From NCBI GenBank assembly GCA_005778045.1, contig SXKQ01000114.1:1-64000 (forward strand): DNA of 64,000 nt, written 5' to 3'. This document shows, piece by piece, positions 33,050-42,446 of the stretch. Made by a program: the position numbers and the translations under genes. Positions within the stretch are counted from its first letter, which is position 1, and the number at the start of each line of letters is the position of its first letter. A model generated the notes under the pieces. That model worked only from the letters and a program-made list of their open reading frames with translations, had not been told where the DNA came from and ran no database searches. This DNA comes from Planctomycetia bacterium (GTDB lineage: Bacteria > Planctomycetota > UBA1135 > GCA-002686595).

Positions 33050-36000
33050 TGCATTTTCTGAGTGAGCGACGGTCCGCAGCGCGGCGCGGCTTCGCGCTGG
33101 TGACGGTGTTGCTCGTGCTCATGGCGTTGCTCGTCCTGTGCGCGCCGTTCCTGATGACGGCCCGCAACGCCTCCCGCGCGAGCACGCAGCTCTCGGATCG
33201 TGCGCAGGCGCGACTCGCGCTCGACGCCGCGGTGCGCCATGCGCGTGCCTCACTCGGGGACTCGCACCCCGCGATCGACCTCACGCCCTACTGGGACGAT
33301 GCCGCGGAGGTCACGCGCCTGCCCGAGCTCGAGCCGACGTTCTTCGATGCCGCCAACGACTTCGGCCTGATGTGGCGCGCCGAGGTCACGGATCTCGCGT
33401 CGAAGGCGGATCTCAACAGCGCTCCGCCGCAGCTCCTTGCGAACCTGCTCGGGTCGTCGAGCCGCCTCGTCGAGCCCATGAAGGAAGGCGACACCGAGCT
33501 CTCGGTCTCCTCGACCGCGGGCTTCCCCGCGCAAGGGTTCGTGTGGATCGAGCGCGAGCTCGTGCGCTACAGCGAGGTCGAGGGCTCGAAGCTCAAGAAG
33601 CTCTCGCGCGGCATGATGGCGGCGAGCGGCGGCAATGGCGCGGCGGCCGAGGCCGGTGCGACGCCGGCGGTTCCGCACGCGATCGGGGCGCCGGTGATCG
33701 ACCAGCGCGCATTCGCACCCGCGCTGTGGCGCGTGGCGACGCCGGATGCGGCGCTGCGCGAACTCGATGCTCCCGAGCAGCTGCGGGACACAGCCCAGCT
33801 AGCGCTGGGCATCGCGACGCGCCCGCCGGATGACGCCGAGGAGGGCGTCGTCGAGTCGTACACGCAGGCGGTGGAGGCCCTAGTCGCCCCGCTCGCGGCG
33901 TACGGCACGACGTACGGCTCGCTGCGCGCCGGCCACGCTTGGCAGAGGCCCGTGCGCGTCTACAACCCGATCATCGCGGGCCAGACAGGAATCCTGCGCG
34001 TCGACGAGCTGCGTTGGTTCGCTCCGGGCACGACGGTCGAGATCACCGACGGCACCAAGCGCGAGCTCGGCATCGTGCACGAGCTCGTCGATGGCGGCAT
34101 CCGGCTCATGGAAACCGCGAAGAACGACTACTTCGCGTACCGTGCCGAAGTGCGTGCGCAGGTGCGACGCGCGGTCAACGTCAATCTCGCGGAGCCCGAG
34201 CTGCTCGAGTCTCTGTTCTCGAACTTGCAGCTGCGCCAGAAGAACGAGCGCATCACGCGCGACGAGGCGCGCACGCTAGCGGCGATCGTCGTCGAGTCGC
34301 GGCCCTTCGACGGGATGGAGGACTTCCTGCGACGCGTCGTGCTGCCGGCCGCGGGGCTCGAGAAGATTCCGGCGAGCGCGCGCGTCGTCCCGGGCGCGCT
34401 CGCGGGCGGTGGCGCCGTGATCGACGCCCTCGACGCCGAGGCGCTGCTGCGCAATGCGCTCAACGCCAACGACAGCTACCTGCTTTTTTCGACGCTGCCG
34501 TTCTGCTTCACGTCGCGCGACACGTACCAGCTCGACCTGCGCGCGGTCGTCAATGCGCAGAGCGGCGTCGAGCGGGTCGCGATGGTGCGCGAGCAGGTCG
34601 AGCTCGTCGTGCCGCAGCGCGAGCTGATGCAGGTTTGGTCGCGGCAAGAGGACTTCGACGACGCGTTCCGGCTCGACCGCGACGCGCCGTTCTGGGCCAC
34701 GGGTCCCAACGCGCTGCAGCGCTGGGACAACGGCGCGACGCCGCCCTCCAACTTCGTGCCTCACTTTGGCACGCTCGGGGGCCAGCCGTTCCTGTCGACG
34801 ACCCAGACGGTGCAGGGAACGAGCGGGGGAAGCCAGGAAGCGCCGGTGCCCCAGCACGTATTCGCCTCGCGCGAGGATACGGGCTGGGCGCAGCTGTGGA
34901 CCGCGCGCGAGCCGGACGCGATCGCCGGACTCTCCAATCGCTTCGTCTCGCACTTCGACCATGAGACGTCGGACTCGGAAGGCCGCTCGGTCGCGTCCGA
35001 GCCGCTGCAGCGCTCGACGGCCGAGCTCAACTGGACGAGCGCGCAGAGCCCGCTCCTGCGCGCGTTCCACTCGCAGATGTGGCTCAAGCCGCGCGCGCTC
35101 ACGCCGTCGACGGTGCTCGATGTCGGGCGCTCGTCGCTCGAGACCGACCGCGTGCAGATGTTCGTCGATGGCACGGACCTCGTGGTGCGCGTGTTCGACG
35201 GAGCTGGCGATCATCCGGGTACCGTGGGGTACACCGAGACCGGCGAGGCGCGCTTCGCGCTCGCTCCCGATCGCGGTCCGGGCCTGCAGGCCGGAACGTG
35301 GTCGCACGTGGCGCTCGACGTGCGCGGCAATCGCCCGAGCCAGATCTCCATGCTCGTCGACGGTCGCGCCTTCGGCGTGCGCTATCCGGGACTGACGCGC
35401 CTCGCGGCCAGCCTGTCGCAGTCGAGCACGCAGATCGCGGTGCAGAGCCTCGAGGGCTTCCCGGATCCGTGCGTCGTGCGCATCGGTGACGAGCTGATCG
35501 AGTGCACGCGCGGCACGGGCAGTTCGCTCAACGCGGCGCCGGTGCTGACGGGCGTGAACGCTGGCTTCGGCGGCCGCCTCGCGCGCGTGCCCTACATCGG
35601 CGGCGAGCTCGGCGTTCCGTCGACCACGAACGTGGACATGGACCACCCGACCGGAACGCCGGTCGAGCTCTACGGCTACACGTCGATGCTCGCGTCGAAC
35701 GTGCCCTCGGGCGCCGCGCGACTGCCGGGCAACATCGGTGCGTGGACGATCGGCCGCGCGACGGGCGTGGTCGGTGGCCAGAGTTCCCTCGGCGATCCGA
35801 TCATCCTGAGCGGCATCCTCGCGCCGCTCGGCTACGGCATCGAGGGCAGCAGCTCGGTGACAGGCGTCAAGCTCGCGGCCTGCGACCAGGGCCAGACGGT
35901 GCAGGATGTGATGTCGGCCTTCAGCCAGCAGGGTGGCTACGCGCTGCTCGTGCAGGTCACGCCCGGCGCCGTGAACTACCAGCCCAACGGCCAGCCTGCG

Positions 36001-38202
36001 CAGAACTCGTCGCAGAACGTCACGGTCAACAACACGCCGATCTTCGGCTTCGAGATCGTGCGCTACTCGGGTTGGTCGGGAGACACGCTCAACATCGCCG
36101 CGCGCGCCGCGCTCCCCACGGGTGATCCGCAGCAATCGGCGCACGCCTTCGTCGTCAACTGGGATCCGAACTGGCAGGACCAGCAGGCGGGCGTGCCGAT
36201 CGCGAACATCCTGTACTGGCAGACGTTCGTCGTGCCGATCTCGATTCCCGCGCCGGGCGCGAACTCGCTGACGGGCTTCCTGCAGCCGGTGGCGAACGCC
36301 GGTTCCGAGTTCGCGCAGATCACGGAGCTCGCCACGTCCGAACTCACCGAATGGGTGCGCTACGACACGATCACGCCGGACGGCCACCTCGTGCGCACTG
36401 ATCGCACGGCGCTGATCGACCTGCGCGCCACGCTGACGCTCAACAACGATGGCCGCACCCTGCAGGGTGGCATCCCCGGTGGCGGCGGCGGTGGCGGTGG
36501 TGGTGGGGGTGGCGGTGGCGGTGGTGCTCCGAGCTTCCTCGTGGCTGTTTCGCAGCCGCAGCCTGCGTCGCAGGGCAGCTCTTCGGGCGCGTCGCTCTGG
36601 CAGGCGTGGTGGGGCACCAACGAGGACACCAACTTGCCGCTGACTCGATCGGCGCGCTCGGTGTTCCAGTTCCGCGGCGTGTGCGGGACGCACAGCCACG
36701 ATCACGCTGCGGGCGTCGAGATCCTGCCGGTCTGGCGCGTGCAGCGCGCGGGCGCCGAGGGCGGTGAGCCGGGGCGCTTCGACTCCGTGTTCTTGATGGA
36801 CCAGTCCGCGAACTCGCTCGGCTGGCCGGTGCGCGTGCATCGCACCTATCGGCCCGCGGATCGCACCGTGGCCACTTGGACCTTCGACGCGGCGAATCCG
36901 ATGGTGCCCACGGCCGATCAGGTCGGTACCGCTCCCGAAGATGCGCTGATCCTCGCGCGCAACGCGGTGATGGTCGCGCTCGACTCGCAGGCGCAGGCGC
37001 CCGTGCCGATGACGGTGCAGTCGGGCACTTCGACTCCGAACTACGAGTCGCGCACCATGGCACGCGTGATCAAGCACCCCAGCGGCGAGCGGCCGCGCGA
37101 GGTCGATCGCGTCGTGGTCGGGCGCGACCTGCGCGGCGGCGCCGCGGCGGACATGATCGTGGACGAGGTCGTGTTCCACACCACGAGCTTTGGCGACGGC
37201 GACAACTCGCCGGCGCAGGGTGGGCAGCTCGTCCTCAACCAGGATCTCTCGGAAGGTGGGCTGCAGTTCACGGTGCGCCCGCAGGGCCTGCGCATCGCGG
37301 CGGGCAACTGGAACCAGAACACGAACTGGCTCGAGGGCTTGCCGCCGGACGCTGGCCTGCTGCAGCTTGGCGAGGAAATCGTGTGCTACACGTCCTACGA
37401 CGCGACCAGCGGCACGGTCAACGTGACGTCGGGCGGGCGCGGGCTGCTCGGCACGCAGGACCAGACGCACGAGATCGGCGCGACCGCGAGCTACCTCGAG
37501 CACATGGTCGTGAGCATCCTCACGGCGAATATCGGCGCCGGTGATGCCACGCTGCCGCTCGTCGACGTCGCGGGCTTCCCGCCGAGCGGCACCGTGCTCG
37601 TGGGCACGGAACTGGTGCACTACACGCGCATCGCGGGCTCGGGCCTCGACATGCCGCGGCGCTCGAGCGAGGCGGGCGCGAAGAATGGCCAAGGCGACGG
37701 CATGTTCCGTGGTCGCTTCGGCACGGCCCCGACCGGTCACAGCGCGGGCACGCCCGTGATCCTGTTTCCGCTCCGTTACCACGATCGCTGGACGGAGAAG
37801 GCCGACGCGCCGGAGCTCGGCTACTTCGGTCTCGCGCTCGACCAGCCCAACGCCTACTGGCGCACGAGCTTCTTCGCGGCCGAGGAGCCCGGCAGCGGAC
37901 AGGTGAAGGTCGAGGTGCTGCAGCGCCTCTCGAGCCGCGGTCAGCCGCAGCCACCGTGGGATGGGGAGCCGGGCGTCACGCGCGGACTCAAGCTCCTGCG
38001 CGAAGGCATGCCTCGCGGCGAAGGCCATCCGATTCGCGCGCAGGCCGATCTCATCGAGTGGCGCGTGCACGCGCGCTACCTCAACGGCGCCTTTGACGAG
38101 CAGGGCGGACTCGCGCACGGCTGGAAGCAGTCGCCGCGCCTGCGCACCTTCGGTGCGGAGTCCACCGCCCCGAGTCTCGTGCTGCGGAGGGTCGACGAAT
38201 GA
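33049..38202 (+). CDS. Giant GspK-like pseudopilin (1717 aa) with LamG-like regions and repeated beta modules
   Basis: The leader RRG/FALVTVLLVL lacks Glu5, as known for GspK. The GspK core is visible in two parts: LASKADLNSAPPQLLANLL near 116-134, and the SAM-like helical domain near 365-425 (RRAVNVNLAEPELLESLF, FDGMEDFLRR). About 1200 further residues follow: a LamG-like domain (about 660-780, WSHVALDVRGNR, ISMLVDGRAFGVRY), beta modules at about 146-217, 789-881, 1428-1484 and 1495-1576, a run of 16 Gly (36478-36525), and a second LamG-like region (about 1200-1420). Ordinary GspK has about 300-350 residues. It should sit at the pseudopilus tip, here with a large extracytoplasmic head. The ATG at 33049 overlaps the previous stop. 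Confidence 0.82.
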   Translation: MHFLSERRSAARRGFALVTVLLVLMALLVLCAPFLMTARNASRASTQLSDRAQARLALDAAVRHARASLGDSHPAIDLTPYWDDAAEVTRLPELEPTFFDAANDFGLMWRAEVTDLASKADLNSAPPQLLANLLGSSSRLVEPMKEGDTELSVSSTAGFPAQGFVWIERELVRYSEVEGSKLKKLSRGMMAASGGNGAAAEAGATPAVPHAIGAPVIDQRAFAPALWRVATPDAALRELDAPEQLRDTAQLALGIATRPPDDAEEGVVESYTQAVEALVAPLAAYGTTYGSLRAGHAWQRPVRVYNPIIAGQTGILRVDELRWFAPGTTVEITDGTKRELGIVHELVDGGIRLMETAKNDYFAYRAEVRAQVRRAVNVNLAEPELLESLFSNLQLRQKNERITRDEARTLAAIVVESRPFDGMEDFLRRVVLPAAGLEKIPASARVVPGALAGGGAVIDALDAEALLRNALNANDSYLLFSTLPFCFTSRDTYQLDLRAVVNAQSGVERVAMVREQVELVVPQRELMQVWSRQEDFDDAFRLDRDAPFWATGPNALQRWDNGATPPSNFVPHFGTLGGQPFLSTTQTVQGTSGGSQEAPVPQHVFASREDTGWAQLWTAREPDAIAGLSNRFVSHFDHETSDSEGRSVASEPLQRSTAELNWTSAQSPLLRAFHSQMWLKPRALTPSTVLDVGRSSLETDRVQMFVDGTDLVVRVFDGAGDHPGTVGYTETGEARFALAPDRGPGLQAGTWSHVALDVRGNRPSQISMLVDGRAFGVRYPGLTRLAASLSQSSTQIAVQSLEGFPDPCVVRIGDELIECTRGTGSSLNAAPVLTGVNAGFGGRLARVPYIGGELGVPSTTNVDMDHPTGTPVELYGYTSMLASNVPSGAARLPGNIGAWTIGRATGVVGGQSSLGDPIILSGILAPLGYGIEGSSSVTGVKLAACDQGQTVQDVMSAFSQQGGYALLVQVTPGAVNYQPNGQPAQNSSQNVTVNNTPIFGFEIVRYSGWSGDTLNIAARAALPTGDPQQSAHAFVVNWDPNWQDQQAGVPIANILYWQTFVVPISIPAPGANSLTGFLQPVANAGSEFAQITELATSELTEWVRYDTITPDGHLVRTDRTALIDLRATLTLNNDGRTLQGGIPGGGGGGGGGGGGGGGGAPSFLVAVSQPQPASQGSSSGASLWQAWWGTNEDTNLPLTRSARSVFQFRGVCGTHSHDHAAGVEILPVWRVQRAGAEGGEPGRFDSVFLMDQSANSLGWPVRVHRTYRPADRTVATWTFDAANPMVPTADQVGTAPEDALILARNAVMVALDSQAQAPVPMTVQSGTSTPNYESRTMARVIKHPSGERPREVDRVVVGRDLRGGAAADMIVDEVVFHTTSFGDGDNSPAQGGQLVLNQDLSEGGLQFTVRPQGLRIAAGNWNQNTNWLEGLPPDAGLLQLGEEIVCYTSYDATSGTVNVTSGGRGLLGTQDQTHEIGATASYLEHMVVSILTANIGAGDATLPLVDVAGFPPSGTVLVGTELVHYTRIAGSGLDMPRRSSEAGAKNGQGDGMFRGRFGTAPTGHSAGTPVILFPLRYHDRWTEKADAPELGYFGLALDQPNAYWRTSFFAAEEPGSGQVKVEVLQRLSSRGQPQPPWDGEPGVTRGLKLLREGMPRGEGHPIRAQADLIEWRVHARYLNGAFDEQGGLAHGWKQSPRLRTFGAESTAPSLVLRRVDE

Positions 38203-39296
38203 GCCCGCGCTTCCATCGCGCCGCGCACTCGCGCCGCGGACTGACGCTGGTAGAGCTCGTGCTCTCGGCCGGCTTGCTCTCGATCCTGCTCGCCGCGGTG
38301 TTCCAGCTCGTGCGCCAATTCATGGGCGTGTGGGAGAAGAGCGAGGTGCGCCGCATGCAGGTCGAGGAAGCGACCGGCGTGTCCGAGCTGCTCGCCGCGG
38401 ACCTCGTCGCGCTCGAGCCCGGCCCGCGCGGCGACCTCCTCGCGGAGTGGGTGTTCTTCGACCACGATCTCAATGGCACCGCGGAAACCAAGTGGCCGCG
38501 CGTGCGCATGGTGCGCCACGCCTCGCCGGCCGAGCTCGCGCGCCTGCAGGCCGGCGAGCAGGCCGACGCGCGCCTCGCGGGCGAGGGCCTGATCGAGGTC
38601 GTGTGGGCCGTGCTGCCGACCCAGCCCGGGACGCGCGACGAGGGGCGGCGCGCGATCGGCACGCTGTGGCGCGGCGAGCGCGTCTTTGGGCCCGCGCGCG
38701 GCGCGGACGTGCCGATGTTCTCCGGGGAGTACCTCAGCCGTGGCGGAGTGCCGCGCCCCGGATCGACCCAGGAAGTGACGGGCGGCGTACTCTGGCTCGG
38801 CATGCACTTCGCGACGCAGACCACGATTCTCCGCGACGGCTGGCGCGTGGGGCGCGAGGCCGGGGACGCGGTCGCGTCGTGGGATGGGTGGAATCGCAAG
38901 CGCCCGGTCGCCGAGCGACACGTCTGGAACGACACCAGCGACTTCCTGCCCAAGGTGTCCGACGCCCCGCTCCTGCCCCGTCGCGTGCGCCTCGAACTCG
39001 AGCTCGAGCAGGCCTCGGACCTCAAGCGCCGCACCCGGCTGTCGGCCTTCATCAGCCAGCAGGACGGCTCGTTCGAGGTCGACGATCCCGCGCGCCTGCC
39101 GGCGGTCGGTGGGCACGTGCTCGTCGATGCGGAGTGGATGCTCCTGACGAGCGTCAGCGGGCGCTGGGTCTCGGTGAAGCGTGGGGCCCGCGGCACGGCT
39201 CCCGCGGCTCACGACAACGGCGCGCTGGTGCACTTCGGTCGCACCATGCTGCGCGAGGTTCCGATCGCCACGCACCGGGAGGACTGGGACCTGTGA
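38199..39296 (+). CDS. gspJ: GspJ-like minor pseudopilin
   Basis: The 365-residue protein is cleaved at RRG/LTLVELVLSAG with Glu5. RQFMGVWEKSEVRRMQVEEATGV and LAADLVALEPG match the GspJ pattern. The C-terminal part (about 289-350, DDPARLPAVGGHVLVDAEWM, then GARGTAPAAHDNGALVHF) is a copy of the beta module repeated in the GspK-like protein. Typical GspJ has about 200 residues. ATG 38199 overlaps the GspK stop by four bases (ATGA) and its own stop overlaps the next GTG (GTGA). Confidence 0.82.
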   Translation: MSPRFHRAAHSRRGLTLVELVLSAGLLSILLAAVFQLVRQFMGVWEKSEVRRMQVEEATGVSELLAADLVALEPGPRGDLLAEWVFFDHDLNGTAETKWPRVRMVRHASPAELARLQAGEQADARLAGEGLIEVVWAVLPTQPGTRDEGRRAIGTLWRGERVFGPARGADVPMFSGEYLSRGGVPRPGSTQEVTGGVLWLGMHFATQTTILRDGWRVGREAGDAVASWDGWNRKRPVAERHVWNDTSDFLPKVSDAPLLPRRVRLELELEQASDLKRRTRLSAFISQQDGSFEVDDPARLPAVGGHVLVDAEWMLLTSVSGRWVSVKRGARGTAPAAHDNGALVHFGRTMLREVPIATHREDWDL

Positions 39297-39805
39297 GGCG
39301 CTCCCTTCGCACGCGCCGCACGAGCGGCTTCACGATCCTCGAGGTGCTCGTCGCCATGGGCATCCTGCTCGTCGGCATGAGCGCGATCCTCGGGTTGCTC
39401 TCTTTCGGGGCCTCGATGACGCGCAACGCCGCGCTGAAGAGCGCGGGCGCGAGCGCGGTCGAGGCCGTCGTCGCGGATCTCGAGGAGAGCTTCTTCCCGC
39501 TCGTGCGCGACGAAGTCACCGGCGAGGTGCAGGTCGGTGCGCCCGTTCCGATCGAGAACCGACCCGTGCCCGGTCACGAGGGCCTGCACTACTGGGCGCG
39601 CGGCAGCGGCGATCCGCGCGACCGCGTCACGCCCGGCGGGCCGCTGCGTTGGCGCGTCGAGGTCGAGATCCGCTGGACCACCGCCGGTCGCGTCAAGACG
39701 CGCACCTTCACGACCCTGTTGCTGCGCCAGGTGCCCTTCGGGGAACGCCTGCGGCGCGATCTGATCGAGGGCGCGAGCCCTGCGAGCGAGAACCAGAAGC
39801 CATGA
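39293..39805 (+). CDS. gspI: GspI-like minor pseudopilin
   Basis: The 170-residue protein has the leader RTSG/FTILEVLVAMGILLVGMSAI with Glu5 and the VLVAM helix typical of GspI/PilV. The GTG start at 39293 is fixed by the GTGA overlap with gspJ. The C-terminal half is a small beta domain (LRWRVEVEIRWTTAGR). With J and K it should form the tip complex. Gene order G-H-K-J-I differs from the usual G-H-I-J-K. Confidence 0.85.
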   Translation: MRRSLRTRRTSGFTILEVLVAMGILLVGMSAILGLLSFGASMTRNAALKSAGASAVEAVVADLEESFFPLVRDEVTGEVQVGAPVPIENRPVPGHEGLHYWARGSGDPRDRVTPGGPLRWRVEVEIRWTTAGRVKTRTFTTLLLRQVPFGERLRRDLIEGASPASENQKP

Positions 39806-41349
39806 TCAACCTCCTTTTTCTGTCGCTCTTCCTGACCGCTCCCGCGCAGTCCGCGCTGACCGCCGCCGAGAAGCCCGCGGCCGCGGCCGAGCTCACGATG
39901 CTGCGCCTGTACGACGGTGGACTCTTGTGGGGCTCCATCGCCGGACACGACGCCCAGACCGTGCACGTGCAGCGGCTCGACAACGGCGGTTTCGTCAAGC
40001 TGCCGTGGACGCGGCTCGATCCCGCCCTGTCGGAAGAGCTGCTCGCCAAGTTCGGTTACGTCGATCGCTCCGGCGAGGAAGTCTTCGTCGAGGCGGACCG
40101 CCTGCTGCTCAACGACGGCACCGACGTCATCGGTCTGATCGTCAACCGCACGGGCACCGAGCTGTGGGTCAAGACGGCGCAGCGCACGTTCCCGGTGCCG
40201 GTGCGCTCGCTCTCCGGCGCGGCCACGCGCGTGCAGGCGCCGGCGCTCGACGTGTACACGCGCGAGGAGCTCTATCAGGCCGAGCGCGCGCGCGTCGATC
40301 TCGCGTCCGCCGCCGCGCTGTGGGACTTCGCCGTCTACTGCGAGCGCATCTACGACTTCGTGCACTGCGTCGAGCACCTCGACGTGCTCGCCAAGCTCGA
40401 TCCTGGATTCAAGTCCAGCGAAGTCACCAACGGGCTCGCGCGCAACCGCGGCAAGGCGCAGAACCAGGCCCAGCTCGAGGCGCTGCGCGAGATCGACCAG
40501 GACCGCGCGCGCGGCTACTTTGATCGAGCGCTCTCCAAGATCGAGGCGTTTGTCGCCGCCAACGGGACGAGTGGCTTCGCGCAGGACGCACTCAAGAAGA
40601 AGGCCACCGTCGAGAGGGCCCGCGAGCAGAAGCTGCGCGAGCGCGCCTCGGACGCATGGCACGCGTGGGTCTCGCGCCTCGTCTCGGCCAAGGCGCGCGA
40701 GCCGCAGCTGACCCACGAGGCTGCCGTCGAGTGGCTCGAGGAAGGCATGGAGAAGCCGCTCGTCGAGGCGGTCACCGCCGAGCTCGTGCGCTCGGTGTCG
40801 GCGACGGTCACGCCGGAGCAGGTCACGCGCTACTGGAAGGAGCGCGCCGGCGGTCGCTGGCGCCGCGCGAGCTACGGTCAGGGCACGTTCCTGCTCGGCG
40901 ACGCCGAGGCGCGCAAGGGCCTCACGCCGGAGGACTCGAAGTCCGGGCCGACGAGCGAGACCGACAGCGCGCGCAGCGAGCTCGAGGAGCGCCTGCAGCG
41001 CTACCTCGCCGCACAGGAGACCGTGCGCGCGGCGCGCGCCGCTTCCGCGGAAGGGGCGGAGAGCGAGACCGAGACCTTCTGGAAGGACTACGGCTCGACC
41101 AACCGCGCCCAGTGGATGCTCGCGTACTTCGCCGAGCACTCCGGTGACTTCCAGCTGCGCGACCCGCAGTTCTCCAACTGCCCCGACTGCGGCGGCAGCG
41201 GCCGGCGCGAGATTCTCAACGTCGTCGGGCAGCAGAATCGCGCCAGTCAGGGTGGCTCTCAGGGCGGCGCCACGGGCGGCACGACGCAGATGGTCGAGTG
41301 CCCAGCCTGCTACGGCATCGGCGTGATCCGCCGCGTGAACTATCGCTGA
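39802..41349 (+). CDS. Exported helical protein ending in a DnaJ-type zinc motif
   Basis: The 515-residue protein starts with a probable signal peptide (INLLFLSLFLTAPAQSALTA). Two SHD1-like beta repeats follow (about 30-150, LRLYDGGLLWGSIAGHD and LLLNDGTDVIGLIVNRTG), then a long helical middle rich in Glu/Arg. The last 60 residues hold CPDCGGSG (Cys460/463) and CPACYGIG (Cys500/503), the CxxCxGxG pattern of the DnaJ zinc centre, joined by a Gly/Ser/Gln-rich loop. If exported, zinc or disulfide use of these Cys is open. It is coupled to gspI by ATGA and to the next gene by TGATG. Confidence 0.72.
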   Translation: MINLLFLSLFLTAPAQSALTAAEKPAAAAELTMLRLYDGGLLWGSIAGHDAQTVHVQRLDNGGFVKLPWTRLDPALSEELLAKFGYVDRSGEEVFVEADRLLLNDGTDVIGLIVNRTGTELWVKTAQRTFPVPVRSLSGAATRVQAPALDVYTREELYQAERARVDLASAAALWDFAVYCERIYDFVHCVEHLDVLAKLDPGFKSSEVTNGLARNRGKAQNQAQLEALREIDQDRARGYFDRALSKIEAFVAANGTSGFAQDALKKKATVERAREQKLRERASDAWHAWVSRLVSAKAREPQLTHEAAVEWLEEGMEKPLVEAVTAELVRSVSATVTPEQVTRYWKERAGGRWRRASYGQGTFLLGDAEARKGLTPEDSKSGPTSETDSARSELEERLQRYLAAQETVRAARAASAEGAESETETFWKDYGSTNRAQWMLAYFAEHSGDFQLRDPQFSNCPDCGGSGRREILNVVGQQNRASQGGSQGGATGGTTQMVECPACYGIGVIRRVNYR

Positions 41350-42380
41350 TGCGCGCGCCGCTCCTGCTCGTCGTCCTGCTCTGCGCCTGCGCGGCCACGC
41401 GCAACCCGGAGCGTGCCAAGCTCCAGCCCGCGCCGGTCCCGGCGCCCGCATCGGTGCCCGCCGAGTCGGCACCGAGCAGCGCTCTCGCCCCGACCGCGAC
41501 AGCGACGCCACCGGTGCCCGCGCCGGTCGCTCCGGTCGAGGCCACCGTCGCCCCCGCGCGCGAGTCCGACTTCGAGCTCGGCCGCGTCGGCGATGAGCCG
41601 CTCACCTCGCGCGACTTCCTGCGCAAGCTCTGGATCGCAGATAATCGCCTCGCGCGGCGCGTCGTCGAGCAGCTCGTCTTCTCGCGCCTCACCCAGCTCG
41701 AGTCCACGCGCCTCGGCATCCGTCTCGCCGAGCCGGCCGTCGATGCGGAGGTCCTGCGCGCGATGGGGGAGCTCGAGCGCAAGCTCGTCGATCGCCAATC
41801 GAAGCTCACCCTGCGCGAGCACATCGACCAGGTGATCGGTATCGAGCCCGAGCTGTACCTCGCCGACCTGCGTGACGAGGCCATCCTGCAGATGCTGGCC
41901 GAGCGCTGCGTGCGCGCCTGGGTGCTCGAAAACGACCGCTGCGACGTTCGGGTGACCGAGCTGCGTTCCCCCGAGGCCCTCGCGGCCGCCCAAGTCGATC
42001 TCAATGCCGGGAAGACCTTCGCCGAGGTCGCCAAGGCCCACGGCAGCGGCGACGACGAGCTCAGCGGGACCACCGTCCTGCGCATCACGCGCGCCGAGTC
42101 TCAGGACCTCGCCCGGGCGGTGTTCGCCACGGCCGTGGGGACCGTGGGCGGACCGCTGGAGCAGGGCGGGCGCTGGCTGTTGTTCGTCCCGGAGGCCCGC
42201 CACGAGGGTCGCGAGGGCACCTGGGTCGAGCTCCGCGAGGGGGTCGAGCGCAGCCTCGCCACCGAGCCGGTGGGGGAGCTGGAGTTCGTCCAGTGGCGGG
42301 CCGCCATGGTGCGCCGCTACCGGGTCGACCTGCAGCCCTTCTTCCGGGAAGTGGAGCGCAAGGCCCCCTCGGGCCGATGA
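41349..42380 (+). CDS. Lipoprotein with SurA/parvulin-like domain
   Basis: The 343-residue protein has a lipoprotein signal (LLLVVLLCAC, modified Cys near 14) and a Pro/Ala-rich tether to about 70. A SurA-like helical N-domain follows (VGDEPLTSRDFLRKLWI, HIDQVIGIEPELYLADL). The C-terminal part (about 210-310, LNAGKTFAEVAKAHGSGDD, then VGTVGGPLEQGGRWLLFVPEA) resembles a parvulin domain. It should help fold exported substrates or the pseudopilins. The ATG shares one base with the preceding stop. Confidence 0.75.
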   Translation: MRAPLLLVVLLCACAATRNPERAKLQPAPVPAPASVPAESAPSSALAPTATATPPVPAPVAPVEATVAPARESDFELGRVGDEPLTSRDFLRKLWIADNRLARRVVEQLVFSRLTQLESTRLGIRLAEPAVDAEVLRAMGELERKLVDRQSKLTLREHIDQVIGIEPELYLADLRDEAILQMLAERCVRAWVLENDRCDVRVTELRSPEALAAAQVDLNAGKTFAEVAKAHGSGDDELSGTTVLRITRAESQDLARAVFATAVGTVGGPLEQGGRWLLFVPEARHEGREGTWVELREGVERSLATEPVGELEFVQWRAAMVRRYRVDLQPFFREVERKAPSGR

Positions 42381-42446
42381 CTGGCGGCCGGGTCGCCCCC
42401 CCGATCCTTGACCCAAGGGGGGCGGCTCGACGAATCTGTGGCCCCC

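Noticed and set aside
34276..38118. Open minus-strand frame of 1280 codons opposite gspK
   Set aside because: Same reason: shadow of a high-GC gene, Arg/His/Glu/Ala-rich, no recognisable domain.
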